From: Acidobacteriota bacterium
Lineage (GTDB): Bacteria; Acidobacteriota; Vicinamibacteria; Vicinamibacterales; Vicinamibacteraceae
Assembly (NCBI GenBank): GCA_020845575.1
Contig: JADLFL010000032.1
Span: 1 to 64,000, forward strand
DNA: 64,000 nt
Direction: 5' to 3'
Part shown: in pieces, positions 22,753 through 31,588 of the stretch
How the letters are laid out: the number at the start of each line of letters is the position of its first letter
Position numbering within the stretch: position 1 is the stretch's first letter
Notes under the pieces: model-generated
Told to the model about the DNA's origin: nothing
Databases searched by the model: none
The model's input: only the letters and a program-made list of their open reading frames with translations
Made by a program: the position numbers and the translations under genes

Positions 22753-24744
22753 CTACCGGATGCGCGTGCCGGGCTGCGGCGGGGTTTCGAACGCGATGAG
22801 CTGCGCCCGGCCGTCGGTCTCGGCGGCCAGCACCATCCCGTGCGACACGAGGCCCATCATCGGGCGCGGCGCGAGATTGGCCACAAACGCGATGGTGCGG
22901 CCGACCATGGCGTCCGGCGCGTACGACTCGGCGATGCCGGCAAGGATCGTGCGCTCCGATTCGGGCCCATCCTGCACCGTGAGCTTCAGCAACTTCCTGG
23001 ACTTCGGCACGGCTTCGGCCGCCAGCACCTTGCCGACCTTCAACTCCACCTTCACGAAGTCGTCGATGGTGATGAGGCCCGCGTCGGCACTCGCCGGCGC
23101 CGGGGCGACGGGTGATGCCACGGCTGGCGCTGCGGCCGGAGCGGCGGCTGGCGGAGCATCGGGGACTGGCTGTTCGGACACGACTGAGACTCCTGCATTC
23201 GGAAGTGTGACCACGGCTGGTGTCGCCGCTTCGGCGGGTACGGCGCGCGGCCACAACGCCTCGCCCGCGGTAGTCGTGACGGGCGCGTGACGCCACGCCG
23301 CCTCGACGTCGAGCCGCCTGTCGGCCAGCGGCGTGCGATCGCCAAGACGCGCCAGGATCGCCTGCGACGAGGCTGGCATCACGGGTCCGAGGAGCACGGC
23401 CGACAGCCGCAGGCTCTCGGCGGCGGTGTACAGCACCTCGTCGAGCGCCGCGGCGTTGGCCGGATCCCTGGCCAGCGTCCACGGGGCACGCTCGGCGAGG
23501 TACTCGTTGGTCGCGTCGAGCAGGCGGTAGACGGCCACCGCGCCCTGATGGAGCGCGTACGTGTCCATCGCGTCGCGATACGTCCGCACCGTGGCCGCGG
23601 CCAGATCCTGGAGCGGCGACAGCGACGCCACCGGCGCGAGGGTCCCCTGCCTGTAGCGCACGCCCATCGCCGTGACGCGATTGAGCAGGTTGCCCAGGTT
23701 GTTGGCCAGGTCGGTGTTGTAGCGCTCCTCGAATCGCTCGACGCTGAAGTCGCCGTCGGCGCCGTACGCGATCTCCTTGGTGAGATAGAGGCGCAGCGCG
23801 TCGGCGCCGAACCGGCTCGCGGCATCGAGCGGATCGACGGCCGTGCCGAGCGACTTGCTCATCTTCTCGCCGCGCAGGTGGACCCACCCGTGCCCGAACA
23901 CCTGCCTGGGAACCGACAGCCCCGCGCTCATCAGCATGGCGGGCCAGATGACGGCGTGGAAGCGCGTGATGTCCTTGCCCACCACGTGCAGGTCGGCGGG
24001 CCACCACGTGTCGAACAGCGTGGGATCGGTACCCAGGCCCACGGCCGACGCGTAGTTGATGAGCGCGTCGAACCACACGTACACCACGCTCGACGGATCG
24101 ATGGGCAGCGGAATCCCCCACGACTGCCCCGCGCGGCTGATCGAGATGTCTTCGAGACCCGCTTCGAGCAGGCGCAGGATCTCGTTGCGCCGCACGTCGG
24201 GCTGCAGGAACTCCGGGTGCGCGGCAAAGTGCGCGAGCAGGCGCTCGCGATAGGCCGACAGCCTGAAGAAGTGATTGCGCTCCTTGATCCAGTCGGGACG
24301 CGTGCGGTGCACGGGACAGAGCCCGTCCACCAGATCCTTCTCCTGCTTGAACGCCTCGCAGCCGACGCAGTACCACCCCTCGTAGTCGGCCTGATAGAGG
24401 TCGCCCGCATCGGCGATCCGCCGCACCATCGTCTCGACGGCCGCCTTGTGGCGCGGCTGCGTGGTGCGGATGAAGTCGTCGAACGAGAGATCCAGCGCGC
24501 CCCAGACGTCGCGGAACTGCTGTTCCATGTCGTCGCAATAGGTCAGCGGATCCTTCCCGAGTTCACGGGCACGCCGGAACACGTTCTGCGAGTGCTCGTC
24601 GTTGCCCATCACGAAGTGCACGTCGGCGCCGCGCAGGCGCTGATACCTGGCGATGACGTCGGCCGTGATCTTCTCGTACGCCGTCCCGAGGTGCGGACGG
24701 CTGTTGACGTAGTCGATGGCTGTCGTGATGTAAAAGCGCGGCAT
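22753..24744 (-). CDS. metG: methionyl-tRNA synthetase with C-terminal tRNA-binding domain
   Basis: Charges methionine to initiator and elongator tRNA. The class I HIGH motif reads PHLG at about residues 17-20 and KMSKS lies at 294-298. A short zinc knuckle region has CVGCE and CPVH. After the anticodon-binding helical domain a low-complexity Ala/Pro linker (about 520-560) joins an EMAP/Trbp-type tRNA-binding domain (DDFVKVELKVGKVL) that dimerises the enzyme. Start 24744 (MPRFYITTAIDY) matches the family; the longer frame to 24780 is not conserved. It follows radC by ten bases. Confidence 0.96.
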   Translation of the reverse strand: MPRFYITTAIDYVNSRPHLGTAYEKITADVIARYQRLRGADVHFVMGNDEHSQNVFRRARELGKDPLTYCDDMEQQFRDVWGALDLSFDDFIRTTQPRHKAAVETMVRRIADAGDLYQADYEGWYCVGCEAFKQEKDLVDGLCPVHRTRPDWIKERNHFFRLSAYRERLLAHFAAHPEFLQPDVRRNEILRLLEAGLEDISISRAGQSWGIPLPIDPSSVVYVWFDALINYASAVGLGTDPTLFDTWWPADLHVVGKDITRFHAVIWPAMLMSAGLSVPRQVFGHGWVHLRGEKMSKSLGTAVDPLDAASRFGADALRLYLTKEIAYGADGDFSVERFEERYNTDLANNLGNLLNRVTAMGVRYRQGTLAPVASLSPLQDLAAATVRTYRDAMDTYALHQGAVAVYRLLDATNEYLAERAPWTLARDPANAAALDEVLYTAAESLRLSAVLLGPVMPASSQAILARLGDRTPLADRRLDVEAAWRHAPVTTTAGEALWPRAVPAEAATPAVVTLPNAGVSVVSEQPVPDAPPAAAPAAAPAVASPVAPAPASADAGLITIDDFVKVELKVGKVLAAEAVPKSRKLLKLTVQDGPESERTILAGIAESYAPDAMVGRTIAFVANLAPRPMMGLVSHGMVLAAETDGRAQLIAFETPPQPGTRIR

Positions 24745-24754
24745 GATGTCGAGT

Positions 24755-25429
24755 TCAGGGGACCAGTCTGCCCATCTCACGAAGACTGCAATAGGACGCG
24801 TCGGCCAGTATGAGGTGATCCACCACGGTGATCCCCATCACCTCGCCGGCCGCCAGCATCCGCTGCGTCAGCAGCACATCCTCCGGACTCGGCTGCGGAT
24901 CGCCCGAGGGATGGTTGTGGAACAACACGAGGGCCGCCGCACCGGCCAGCGCCGCCTCACGGAAAACGTCGCGGGGGTGCATGGGCGCCGTGTCTGCCGT
25001 GCCACGCGTCAGCACGCGCGCGTGCAGCACGCGATGCCGGCTGTCGAGCAGCAGGACTCCGGCCTGCTCGACGTCCACCGCCCCGTATCGCGGCAACAGG
25101 TACCGCGCGGCGTCGATGGGCGCGGCCACCTGCAGACGCACCGGCCCGGCCCGCATCACGGCACGCCGCCCCAGTTCCACCGCGGCGACGATCCGCCCGG
25201 CGCGCACGGGCCCGATGCCGGAGACGCGCGCAATCGCGGCGGGCGACCCTCGCCCCACGCCACGCAGGCCTCCCAGTTCGCCGAGCAGACGGTTGGCCAG
25301 ATCGAGCGCACTGACTCCGCGCGTTCCGTGTCCGAGCACCACGGCCAGCAACTCGTTGTCGCCGAGTGCCCCCCTGCCCCGCTCGGCGAGCTTCTCCCGC
25401 GGCCGATCGTCGGGTGAGAGGCCCTTCAT
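24755..25429 (-). CDS. radC: RadC-family JAB/MPN domain protein
   Basis: A 224-residue RadC homologue. The N-terminal helix-hairpin-helix part (about 1-95, ISG-like IARVSGIGPVRAGRIVAA) is followed by the JAMM metal-site domain with HNHPSGDPQPSPED at 171-184, giving H171, H173 and D184 as metal ligands. The cellular role of RadC proteins is unclear; the old link to DNA repair is not supported. It heads a minus-strand run into metG. The protein begins KGLSPDDRPREKLAERG, typical of the family. Confidence 0.93.
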   Translation of the reverse strand: MKGLSPDDRPREKLAERGRGALGDNELLAVVLGHGTRGVSALDLANRLLGELGGLRGVGRGSPAAIARVSGIGPVRAGRIVAAVELGRRAVMRAGPVRLQVAAPIDAARYLLPRYGAVDVEQAGVLLLDSRHRVLHARVLTRGTADTAPMHPRDVFREAALAGAAALVLFHNHPSGDPQPSPEDVLLTQRMLAAGEVMGITVVDHLILADASYCSLREMGRLVP

Positions 25430-25497
25430 GACACGGACCCACCCGGCGCCGCACCCGGAGGCACCGCCAAGCCACTCATCGTACTACGCCCACTCGG

Positions 25498-25503
25498 TAT
25501 ACT
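25498..25503 (+). promoter_or_regulatory. -10 element giving a probable leaderless start
   Basis: TATACT ends seven bases before the ATG of the lipoprotein gene at 25511. Transcription would start at or beside the ATG, and there is no Shine-Dalgarno sequence. No good -35 is visible. Confidence 0.5.
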
Positions 25504-25510
25504 CCTGCGC

Positions 25511-26137
25511 ATGTCCGATCGTCCGGGCACGGTTCGTCCCGTGCTGCGTGCCGTGTGCGCGCCCCTCGTTGCCCTCACGCTTGCCGCCTGCGCCGCGCCA
25601 CCACAGAAGGAGATGGATCAGGCAGAAGGCGCCATCGCCACCGCCCGCGCCGCCGGCGCCGCGCAGTACGCGGCCACCGAGTTCGCCGCCGCCGAGGCGG
25701 CGCTCGCGCGCTCGCACGACGCCGTCGAGCAGCGCGACTACCGGCAGGCCCTCAACCAGGCCCTCGACGCCCGCGAACGCGCCCAGACGGCCGCTCGCGA
25801 AGCCGCCGACAAGAAGGCGCTGGCGCGCGGGCAGGCCGAGCGCGCCATCACGTCGCTGGAGCTCGCGCTCGCGCAGGCTCAGCAGCGCCTCGGCGCCGCC
25901 ATCGCCACGCCGCAGACCGGCCGCCGGCCGGTGGCGCACAACGCGGCGTTCCAGGCGCTGCAGCAGGCCGTCAGCGCGGCGACCGATCGCCTGCAAGAAG
26001 CGCGCTCACACGTCGAGGCGCAGCGATTCGACGAGGCGCTGACGGTCGCAACCCCGGTGGCCGACCAGATTCAGGCCGCAATGCGCGCGTTCGAGGCCGC
26101 GGAGTCGTCGCCGCCCACGCCGCGGCGCGGTCGCTAG
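25511..26137 (+). CDS. DUF4398-like envelope lipoprotein
   Basis: A 208-residue lipoprotein. The signal sequence ends in a lipobox, LTLAACAAPP, so the protein is anchored by a lipidated cysteine. The rest is alanine-rich and helical, with repeating YAATEFAAAEAALARSHDAV and QRDYRQALNQALDARERAQT motifs, typical of the DUF4398/TPR-like helical lipoproteins found beside OmpA-type proteins. No OmpA partner is adjacent here. Its role may be envelope scaffolding; function is unknown. Confidence 0.8.
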   Translation: MSDRPGTVRPVLRAVCAPLVALTLAACAAPPQKEMDQAEGAIATARAAGAAQYAATEFAAAEAALARSHDAVEQRDYRQALNQALDARERAQTAAREAADKKALARGQAERAITSLELALAQAQQRLGAAIATPQTGRRPVAHNAAFQALQQAVSAATDRLQEARSHVEAQRFDEALTVATPVADQIQAAMRAFEAAESSPPTPRRGR

Positions 26138-26257
26138 GCGCGACGACGGTGGCAGGAATGTGAAAGTGGCGCGTACTGGCGCGCGGCAAGAACTGCCATT
26201 CGACTCGCCCGGTGGCCCGCCTTCGACGAGGGACTGGGCTCGATCATGACCAGCCGC

Positions 26258-27052
26258 TCATGACGTGAGCCAGGTTCCTTCGCAGAGGACTTCGGCCCAG
26301 CCGGTGAGGTAGACGGAGTCGTCTCGCCAGTCCACGTGCTGGCGTCCGCCTGGCGCAACGACCTCGACCTGTCGCGCGGCGCCGCCGAACGCGGCGGCCG
26401 CGACAGCGGCGGCGCACGATCCCGTACCCGACGAGTGCGTCGGTCCGACGCCACGCTCGTAGATCAGGATCTCCACCTCGTCGGGCGACACGACGTGGGC
26501 GAGCTCGAAATTGACGGCGTCCGGGAACGCGGCATGCTGCTGTAAGGCCGCGCCCACACGCAGCATCGTCCTCGAATCGAGCACGTCCACCAGCCACACG
26601 GCCTGTGGATTCCCCATCCAGAGGGTCACCAGGGGCAGCACGTCGCCATCGACGGTGATCTGCTGCTGACGCAGGTCCTCGGGACGTCCCATCGCCGCAC
26701 GGAACACCGGTCGGCCCCGCTCGTCGTGCGACGTCAGGTCGAGGATCTTGTCGCCAGCGTCCGTGTGGATCACGAACGTCGTGCCCACCGGCGATCCCTG
26801 TTCGGCCGCGAGCAGCGCCGCGAGTCCGCGCACGCCGTTGCCCGACACTTCCGCGATCGATCCATCGGCGTTGTGCAGCCGCATGCGCGCGCCACCGGCG
26901 ACCGGCTCGAAAAGCATCAGGCCATCGGCTCCGATACCCGTCGTGCGCGCGCACATGTGACGCGCGAGCGCTGCGGGATCGTCATGGCGGACGTCCGCGA
27001 ATCGCGCGTAGAGGAAATCATTACCGTAAGCGTGGGCTTTCCAGAAGTGCAT
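26258..27052 (-). CDS. dapF: diaminopimelate epimerase homologue with both catalytic cysteines replaced by serine
   Basis: The fold and most motifs are those of DapF, which converts LL- to meso-diaminopimelate for lysine and peptidoglycan: GNDFLY, TGIGADGL, LHNADGS, NGVRG, WMGNPQAV, VNFELAHV and GVGPTH. The 264-residue length is normal. However, the two catalytic cysteines are replaced: CGNG reads SGNG (Ser70) and ACGTG reads SSGTG (Ser208), both confirmed in the nucleotide sequence. It may be a slower epimerase, act on another amino acid, or be inactive. It follows dtd by 32 bases in the same operon. Confidence 0.82.
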   Translation of the reverse strand: MHFWKAHAYGNDFLYARFADVRHDDPAALARHMCARTTGIGADGLMLFEPVAGGARMRLHNADGSIAEVSGNGVRGLAALLAAEQGSPVGTTFVIHTDAGDKILDLTSHDERGRPVFRAAMGRPEDLRQQQITVDGDVLPLVTLWMGNPQAVWLVDVLDSRTMLRVGAALQQHAAFPDAVNFELAHVVSPDEVEILIYERGVGPTHSSGTGSCAAAVAAAAFGGAARQVEVVAPGGRQHVDWRDDSVYLTGWAEVLCEGTWLTS

Positions 27053-27084
27053 GCGGTCCTCGATCTCGATGGACTGGAGAGGGG

Positions 27085-27534
27085 TCAGAAGTCACGACGG
27101 CTGTCGAGCAGCAATGTCACGGGGCCATCGTTGACGAGCGCCACCTGCATGTCGGCCTGGAACACGCCTGTCTCGACGCGGAGCCCCCTCGCGCGCCAGG
27201 CCTGGACGGCGCACTCGTACCAGGCCTTCGCTTCGTCCGGCCGCGCGGCGGCGATCCACGACGGACGACGGCCGTTGCGACAGTCGCCCGCCAGCGTGAA
27301 CTGCGACACGACGAGCAGCGCGCCGCCCGTCCCGGTGATGTCCACGTTCATCCGGCCCTCGGCGTCTGGAAACACGCGGAGGTTGGCCACCTTGTCGACG
27401 ATGTACGTGAGGTCGGCGTCGGTGTCGCCCACCGTCACGCCGAGCAGGACGAGGAAGCCGACGTCGATCCGCCCGACCACGACCTCGTCGACCGTGACCG
27501 CCGCCGATCGCACGCGCTGGACAACGGCTCTCAT
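27085..27534 (-). CDS. dtd: D-aminoacyl-tRNA deacylase
   Basis: Removes D-amino acids and mischarged glycine from tRNA, protecting translation. The 149-residue length and start MRAVVQRVRSAAVTVD are typical. The cross-subunit motif is seen as LLVVSQFTLAGDCRNGRRPS, and the C-terminal motif as VNDGPVTLLLDS, which matches the usual NxGPVT pattern. The ATG overlaps the ttcA stop by four bases. Confidence 0.95.
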   Translation of the reverse strand: MRAVVQRVRSAAVTVDEVVVGRIDVGFLVLLGVTVGDTDADLTYIVDKVANLRVFPDAEGRMNVDITGTGGALLVVSQFTLAGDCRNGRRPSWIAAARPDEAKAWYECAVQAWRARGLRVETGVFQADMQVALVNDGPVTLLLDSRRDF

Positions 27535-28403
27535 GCCGTCGTCGTCTGGGTGGCAGTGCGACGCACGACGTGAAGCGGGTGCACGCCGCTCGCGACGGAC
27601 GGAGCGTCTTCTTCGGCTTCCACACGCCCCGTGCGCGCCATCGTCTCCAGCGGATTCAGGCGCGTGTCGAGCAGGTGACGGGGATGCACGTTCTGGATGG
27701 CCTTCAGCATCGACGACTTGATGCCGGGGTGCTCGCGTTCGAGCTCGCCGATCAGGCGCTTGAGGCGCTGGCGCTGGAGGCTCAGGTCGCCGCACGCCGG
27801 GCAGCAGCAGCCGACGATGGGGAGTTCGCACGCCATCGCGTAATCGAGCGCTTCCTGTTCGGACACGTATACCAGCGGACGGACCACCACGTGCCGCCCA
27901 TCGTCCGAGACCAGGCGCGCGGGCATGGCCTTGAGCGCACCGCCGAAGAACAGGTTGAGCAGGAGCGTCTCGATGAAGTCGTCGAGATGGTGGCCGAGCG
28001 CGATCTTCGTTGCGCCCTCCTCTTCAGCGATCCGGTACAGGACACCGCGGCGCAGGCGCGCACAGAGCGAACACGGCGTCGCATTGGCGTCGAGGATGTC
28101 GTCCATCACCTCGCCGATCTCGGTGTGCTCGACCCGGATCTCCCACCCGCGGTCCTCGCACGCGCGTCGAATCACGTCGTGCTTGAAGTCCTTGTAGCCG
28201 GAGTCGACGTTGACGGCGATCACGCTGAACGGGAACGGCGCGCGCTGCCGGATCACGTCGAGCACCTGCAACAGCGCCCAGCTGTCCTTGCCGCCGGACA
28301 GGCCGACCATCACGCGATCGTTCCGGGCGAGCAGCCCGTGCTCGATCGAGGCCCTGGCGACCTTCTTCGCGATGCGTGCTTCGAGTGGCGTGGCGTACGA
28401 CAT
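27531..28403 (-). CDS. ttcA: TtcA-like tRNA thiolation ATPase
   Basis: A 290-residue PP-loop enzyme of the TtcA/TtuA class, which thiolates tRNA (2-thiocytidine 32 in TtcA). The ATP pyrophosphatase loop is GLSGGKDSWALL. Cysteines that bind an iron-sulfur cluster are in CSLCARLRRG and in the C-terminal CCCPACGDLS, and GHHLDDFIETLLLNLFFGG is the family's internal signature. The protein has an extended C-terminus after LKAIQNVHPRHLLD. It sits inside an operon with glycosyltransferases upstream and dtd downstream. Confidence 0.9.
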   Translation of the reverse strand: MSYATPLEARIAKKVARASIEHGLLARNDRVMVGLSGGKDSWALLQVLDVIRQRAPFPFSVIAVNVDSGYKDFKHDVIRRACEDRGWEIRVEHTEIGEVMDDILDANATPCSLCARLRRGVLYRIAEEEGATKIALGHHLDDFIETLLLNLFFGGALKAMPARLVSDDGRHVVVRPLVYVSEQEALDYAMACELPIVGCCCPACGDLSLQRQRLKRLIGELEREHPGIKSSMLKAIQNVHPRHLLDTRLNPLETMARTGRVEAEEDAPSVASGVHPLHVVRRTATQTTTA

Positions 28404-28409
28404 GGCTGG

Positions 28410-30392
28410 CTACGGCTTCGGCGGCGGCTGGTACCGATCGTCACGGTACAACGGCGCGATGCGGATGCGCGCGCCGAGAAAGCGACTGTCGCGCACGCCC
28501 TCCGCGAACAATGGCACGAACCCTTCGCTCGCGGCGATCGAGATCGCGTACACGCGGTTCAACGGCTGCCCCGGAACGGCCTTGTACGGGAAGCCGCCGG
28601 GCATCGGCACGCGGACGGTCTCGCTGTTGTTCGCGCCTGGCGTCACGTGCACGCGCGCGGCACCCGTGTCGATCGTGACGACGGCCGGCGCGGCGCCTGT
28701 CGCCACTTCGATGTCGAGCGCCGTCAGCGCCAGCGACGTGAACGCGCCGTCGGCGTGTGGACGCGCAGGCGCCCGGAGGATCAGATCGGCACGCGACTCG
28801 CCTCGCACCCAGAACCACTCACCTTCGCGGCCGTACGCGTTGTCGTCGAGGAAGTAGGCCCACACCGCCGGATCGCCCGCGAGCGTTTGCTTGGCCCGCG
28901 ACGGCGTCACGTTGATCGGCATGTCGTTCACGAGCGAGAGCTCGATGGGCAGCCAGCGGAAAAGGCCGTACTTGGCGTGTGTCTCGGGTCTGAACGACGA
29001 GTAGAACGGATTGGCGATGAGCTGCGCCGTGAAGAGACCGCCCACAGCGGCTGCCACCACGGCCGTGCGGACGGTGATCGCGGCGGGCACGAGGAACGCG
29101 AAGAGCGCGTAGTAGCCGAGGAAGTACCTGTTGCCGATGGGGCCGCCGCCGCCCGAATACGTGAACGGCATGTAGATCAGGATCGCCACGGACGCGACGG
29201 CGAGCGTGCCGACGAGCAGCCACTGGAACGGTTCGCGGCGCTGTCGTCCTGCAACGAGGAACAGCACGAGCGTCAGGACGCCCGGGAAGAAATACGGCAC
29301 GAGTCCCGTGTGCCGCCCCAGGAAGAAGTACACGATGTTGTGTCGCAACACCGTGGTCAGTGCGTCCGTATTGAAGATGACCTCTGTCAGCAGGCCATCT
29401 GTCGCGCGCTTCTCACCCGTCGTGTCGAACGTCAGGTCAGGCGACTGGAACGGGAACCGGCCGTAGAACGTCGAGCGATCGGGACCGCCGCCCTGATAGT
29501 TCATGTCGCCGCTGCTGATGCCGTTGGCGAGGAACAACCCGCCCGTGGCAACGAGGAACGCGACGCAGATCCCCGCGACGCGCCACCACTGCCGGCGCCA
29601 CAACGCGAGCAGCAGCAGCGGTGCGGCCGCAAAGACGTTCAGGGGCTTGGAGAACGTCGCGACGCCGAGCAGTACGCAGGCGACGATGTCCGACCACGGG
29701 CTCCGCACGAACGCGCCCCAGCGATCGAGCCACGTGCCTGTCTGCGCCGCCGCTGGCGCCACCTCCTTGTACGCCCACAGGAAGAGCCCGAGCAGCACGA
29801 ACGACAGGTTGAACAACTCCGGCGTGAGCCAGACGAAGTACACGGGCGCGGCCGACGCGAACAGGAACACGACGGCGTATCCCAGCGCCGCGGACGCCGT
29901 GGCGCGTGCGCGCACGAACGCGTACACGGCACCGAAGCACGCCGTGAGGAGGAGCGCGTGCAGCACGAGGAAGCCGTTGGTGCCGACGAGCATGATGAAC
30001 GGCGCCGCGGCGAGCGGATAGATGAACGACTTGCCGTAGTAGAGCCTGTCGGCGCGCGGGTCTGTGCCCTTCACCCACTTGACGAACGGCGGGCGTCCCT
30101 GGAACTCGATGGTGACGCTGCGCCCGCGCTTGAGGAAGATGCCTTCGGGCCCGCTCGGGAACTCGCGCCACACGCGCACGAGGTCCTTGCGCTGGAACTG
30201 CATGTCCCGGTCGGCGGCGATGCTGTGGCCCAGGCTGTAGTAGGTCGACTCGTCGCTCTGGAAGCCGAACGCGACGACGGGGAATCGCACAGACAGCGCA
30301 AACCCGAGCAGGAGCACGCCGAGCACGATCGTGGCGACGGCTCCCGGCTCGTTCCACACGCGCCCGAGCCGCGCCGCCCCGGGCACGTTCAC
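28410..30392 (-). CDS. multi-spanning membrane protein, GT-C glycosyltransferase-like
   Basis: A 660-residue inner-membrane protein with about ten to eleven hydrophobic segments in its first two thirds, from VATIVLGVLLLGFALSV onward. The first loop (FGFQSDESTYYSLGHSIAAD) has the acidic pair and aromatic context of GT-C enzymes that use polyprenyl-phosphate sugars. The last ~170 residues are soluble and beta-rich, probably periplasmic. It overlaps the GT4 gene by four bases, which supports a glycan role. The exact sugar and acceptor are unknown. Confidence 0.7.
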   Translation of the reverse strand: MNVPGAARLGRVWNEPGAVATIVLGVLLLGFALSVRFPVVAFGFQSDESTYYSLGHSIAADRDMQFQRKDLVRVWREFPSGPEGIFLKRGRSVTIEFQGRPPFVKWVKGTDPRADRLYYGKSFIYPLAAAPFIMLVGTNGFLVLHALLLTACFGAVYAFVRARATASAALGYAVVFLFASAAPVYFVWLTPELFNLSFVLLGLFLWAYKEVAPAAAQTGTWLDRWGAFVRSPWSDIVACVLLGVATFSKPLNVFAAAPLLLLALWRRQWWRVAGICVAFLVATGGLFLANGISSGDMNYQGGGPDRSTFYGRFPFQSPDLTFDTTGEKRATDGLLTEVIFNTDALTTVLRHNIVYFFLGRHTGLVPYFFPGVLTLVLFLVAGRQRREPFQWLLVGTLAVASVAILIYMPFTYSGGGGPIGNRYFLGYYALFAFLVPAAITVRTAVVAAAVGGLFTAQLIANPFYSSFRPETHAKYGLFRWLPIELSLVNDMPINVTPSRAKQTLAGDPAVWAYFLDDNAYGREGEWFWVRGESRADLILRAPARPHADGAFTSLALTALDIEVATGAAPAVVTIDTGAARVHVTPGANNSETVRVPMPGGFPYKAVPGQPLNRVYAISIAASEGFVPLFAEGVRDSRFLGARIRIAPLYRDDRYQPPPKP

Positions 30393-31588
30393 GCCTTCAC
30401 CCCATCATCCAGGAACGACAGATCCTCGTGCAGGAGACCCTGTCGCTTCGTGGGCTTCGACACGCGCGCCATCAGGTCATAGAGGCGCTCCATCTTCCGC
30501 ACGTACGCGTCGATGTCGTAGCGACGGCTCGTGCGCTGCGCCTCGGCGCCGAGCGCGGCACGGCGTACGGGATCGCGTTCGAGCGCCACCACCGCGTCGG
30601 CGATGTCGCGCGCGCGCTCCTTCGGCACGACCACCGCGTCGACGCCGTCGCGCAGGATCTCGCACAACCCGTCGGCATCCGTCGACACGATCGGCTTGCC
30701 CATCGCGAGCGCTTCGAACGAGGTCAACGGCGTGCCTTCCCACAGCGAGGGAAAGACCACGAGATCGAACGCCGAGAGCACGCGCGCCACGTCGCGCTGG
30801 AAGCCGAGGAAGTGCACGCGATCGGCCACGCCGAGCGCCCGCGCCTGCGCCTCGAGCTCACCGTGCAGTTCGCCCTCGCCGGCAAGGTAAATCTGCGCCG
30901 ATGGAATCTGCTCGACGATCGGACCGACGGCGTCGATGAGGTACTTGTTGCCCTTCGCGGGCATCAGGCGCGTCACGGTACCGACGGCGAACGTCCCCGG
31001 CGTGATCCCGAGTGCCTCACGCGCGGCGGCGATCTCCTGCGCGCCGCGCGGACGCCCGAACTCCTCGAGCGGCGCGCCGAGATACACCACGCGCGTCTTC
31101 TCCGCCGGCATCTTCCGTGCGCGAATCGTGAACTCCGCCGTCGACTTCGACACGGCGATCGCGAGGTCGGTGTAGGGCGCGAGCAGCGAATCGGCAACCT
31201 GCTGGAACCAGGGTGTCGTCGTGTGGTTGGCGTGCTCGTGCAGCAACGCCGCCGTGCCGCGCATTGCTGCCGCGAGACGTCCGAAGGTCGTCGCGCCGTA
31301 GCCGTGCAGGTGCAGGACCTGCGTCCCCTTGCGGTCCATCACCTTGAGGAGCGCGGTGAGCGTGGCGGGATCGAACTTGCCCTTGTGCAGGTACGTGACG
31401 TCGACGCCGAACTGCTCCAGCGTGTCTTCGGAGGTGTCCTTCTGCCTGAGGCTCACGAGCGACACGTCGAAGCGTGCGGGATCGAAACGCGGCAGCGTCC
31501 ACGCGAACAGGCGCTTGACGCCGTGCATGCGCGACCCGGCCCATCCCAGGTGATCGCAGACGTGCAGGACGGAAATCTTCTGGCTCAC
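30389..31588 (-). CDS. GT4-family glycosyltransferase
   Basis: A 399-residue GT-B glycosyltransferase. The N-terminal half opens ISVLHVCDHLGWAGSRMHGV; the C-terminal half shows GTVTRLMPAKGNKYLIDAV, the AGEGELHGELEAQA region, and the nucleotide-sugar site FPSLWEGTPLTSFEALAMGK. It probably transfers a hexose to a lipid-linked glycan at the inner face of the membrane. Start GTG 31588 overlaps the stop of the SDR gene (GTGA). Donor and acceptor cannot be assigned. Confidence 0.9.
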   Translation of the reverse strand: MSQKISVLHVCDHLGWAGSRMHGVKRLFAWTLPRFDPARFDVSLVSLRQKDTSEDTLEQFGVDVTYLHKGKFDPATLTALLKVMDRKGTQVLHLHGYGATTFGRLAAAMRGTAALLHEHANHTTTPWFQQVADSLLAPYTDLAIAVSKSTAEFTIRARKMPAEKTRVVYLGAPLEEFGRPRGAQEIAAAREALGITPGTFAVGTVTRLMPAKGNKYLIDAVGPIVEQIPSAQIYLAGEGELHGELEAQARALGVADRVHFLGFQRDVARVLSAFDLVVFPSLWEGTPLTSFEALAMGKPIVSTDADGLCEILRDGVDAVVVPKERARDIADAVVALERDPVRRAALGAEAQRTSRRYDIDAYVRKMERLYDLMARVSKPTKRQGLLHEDLSFLDDGVKA

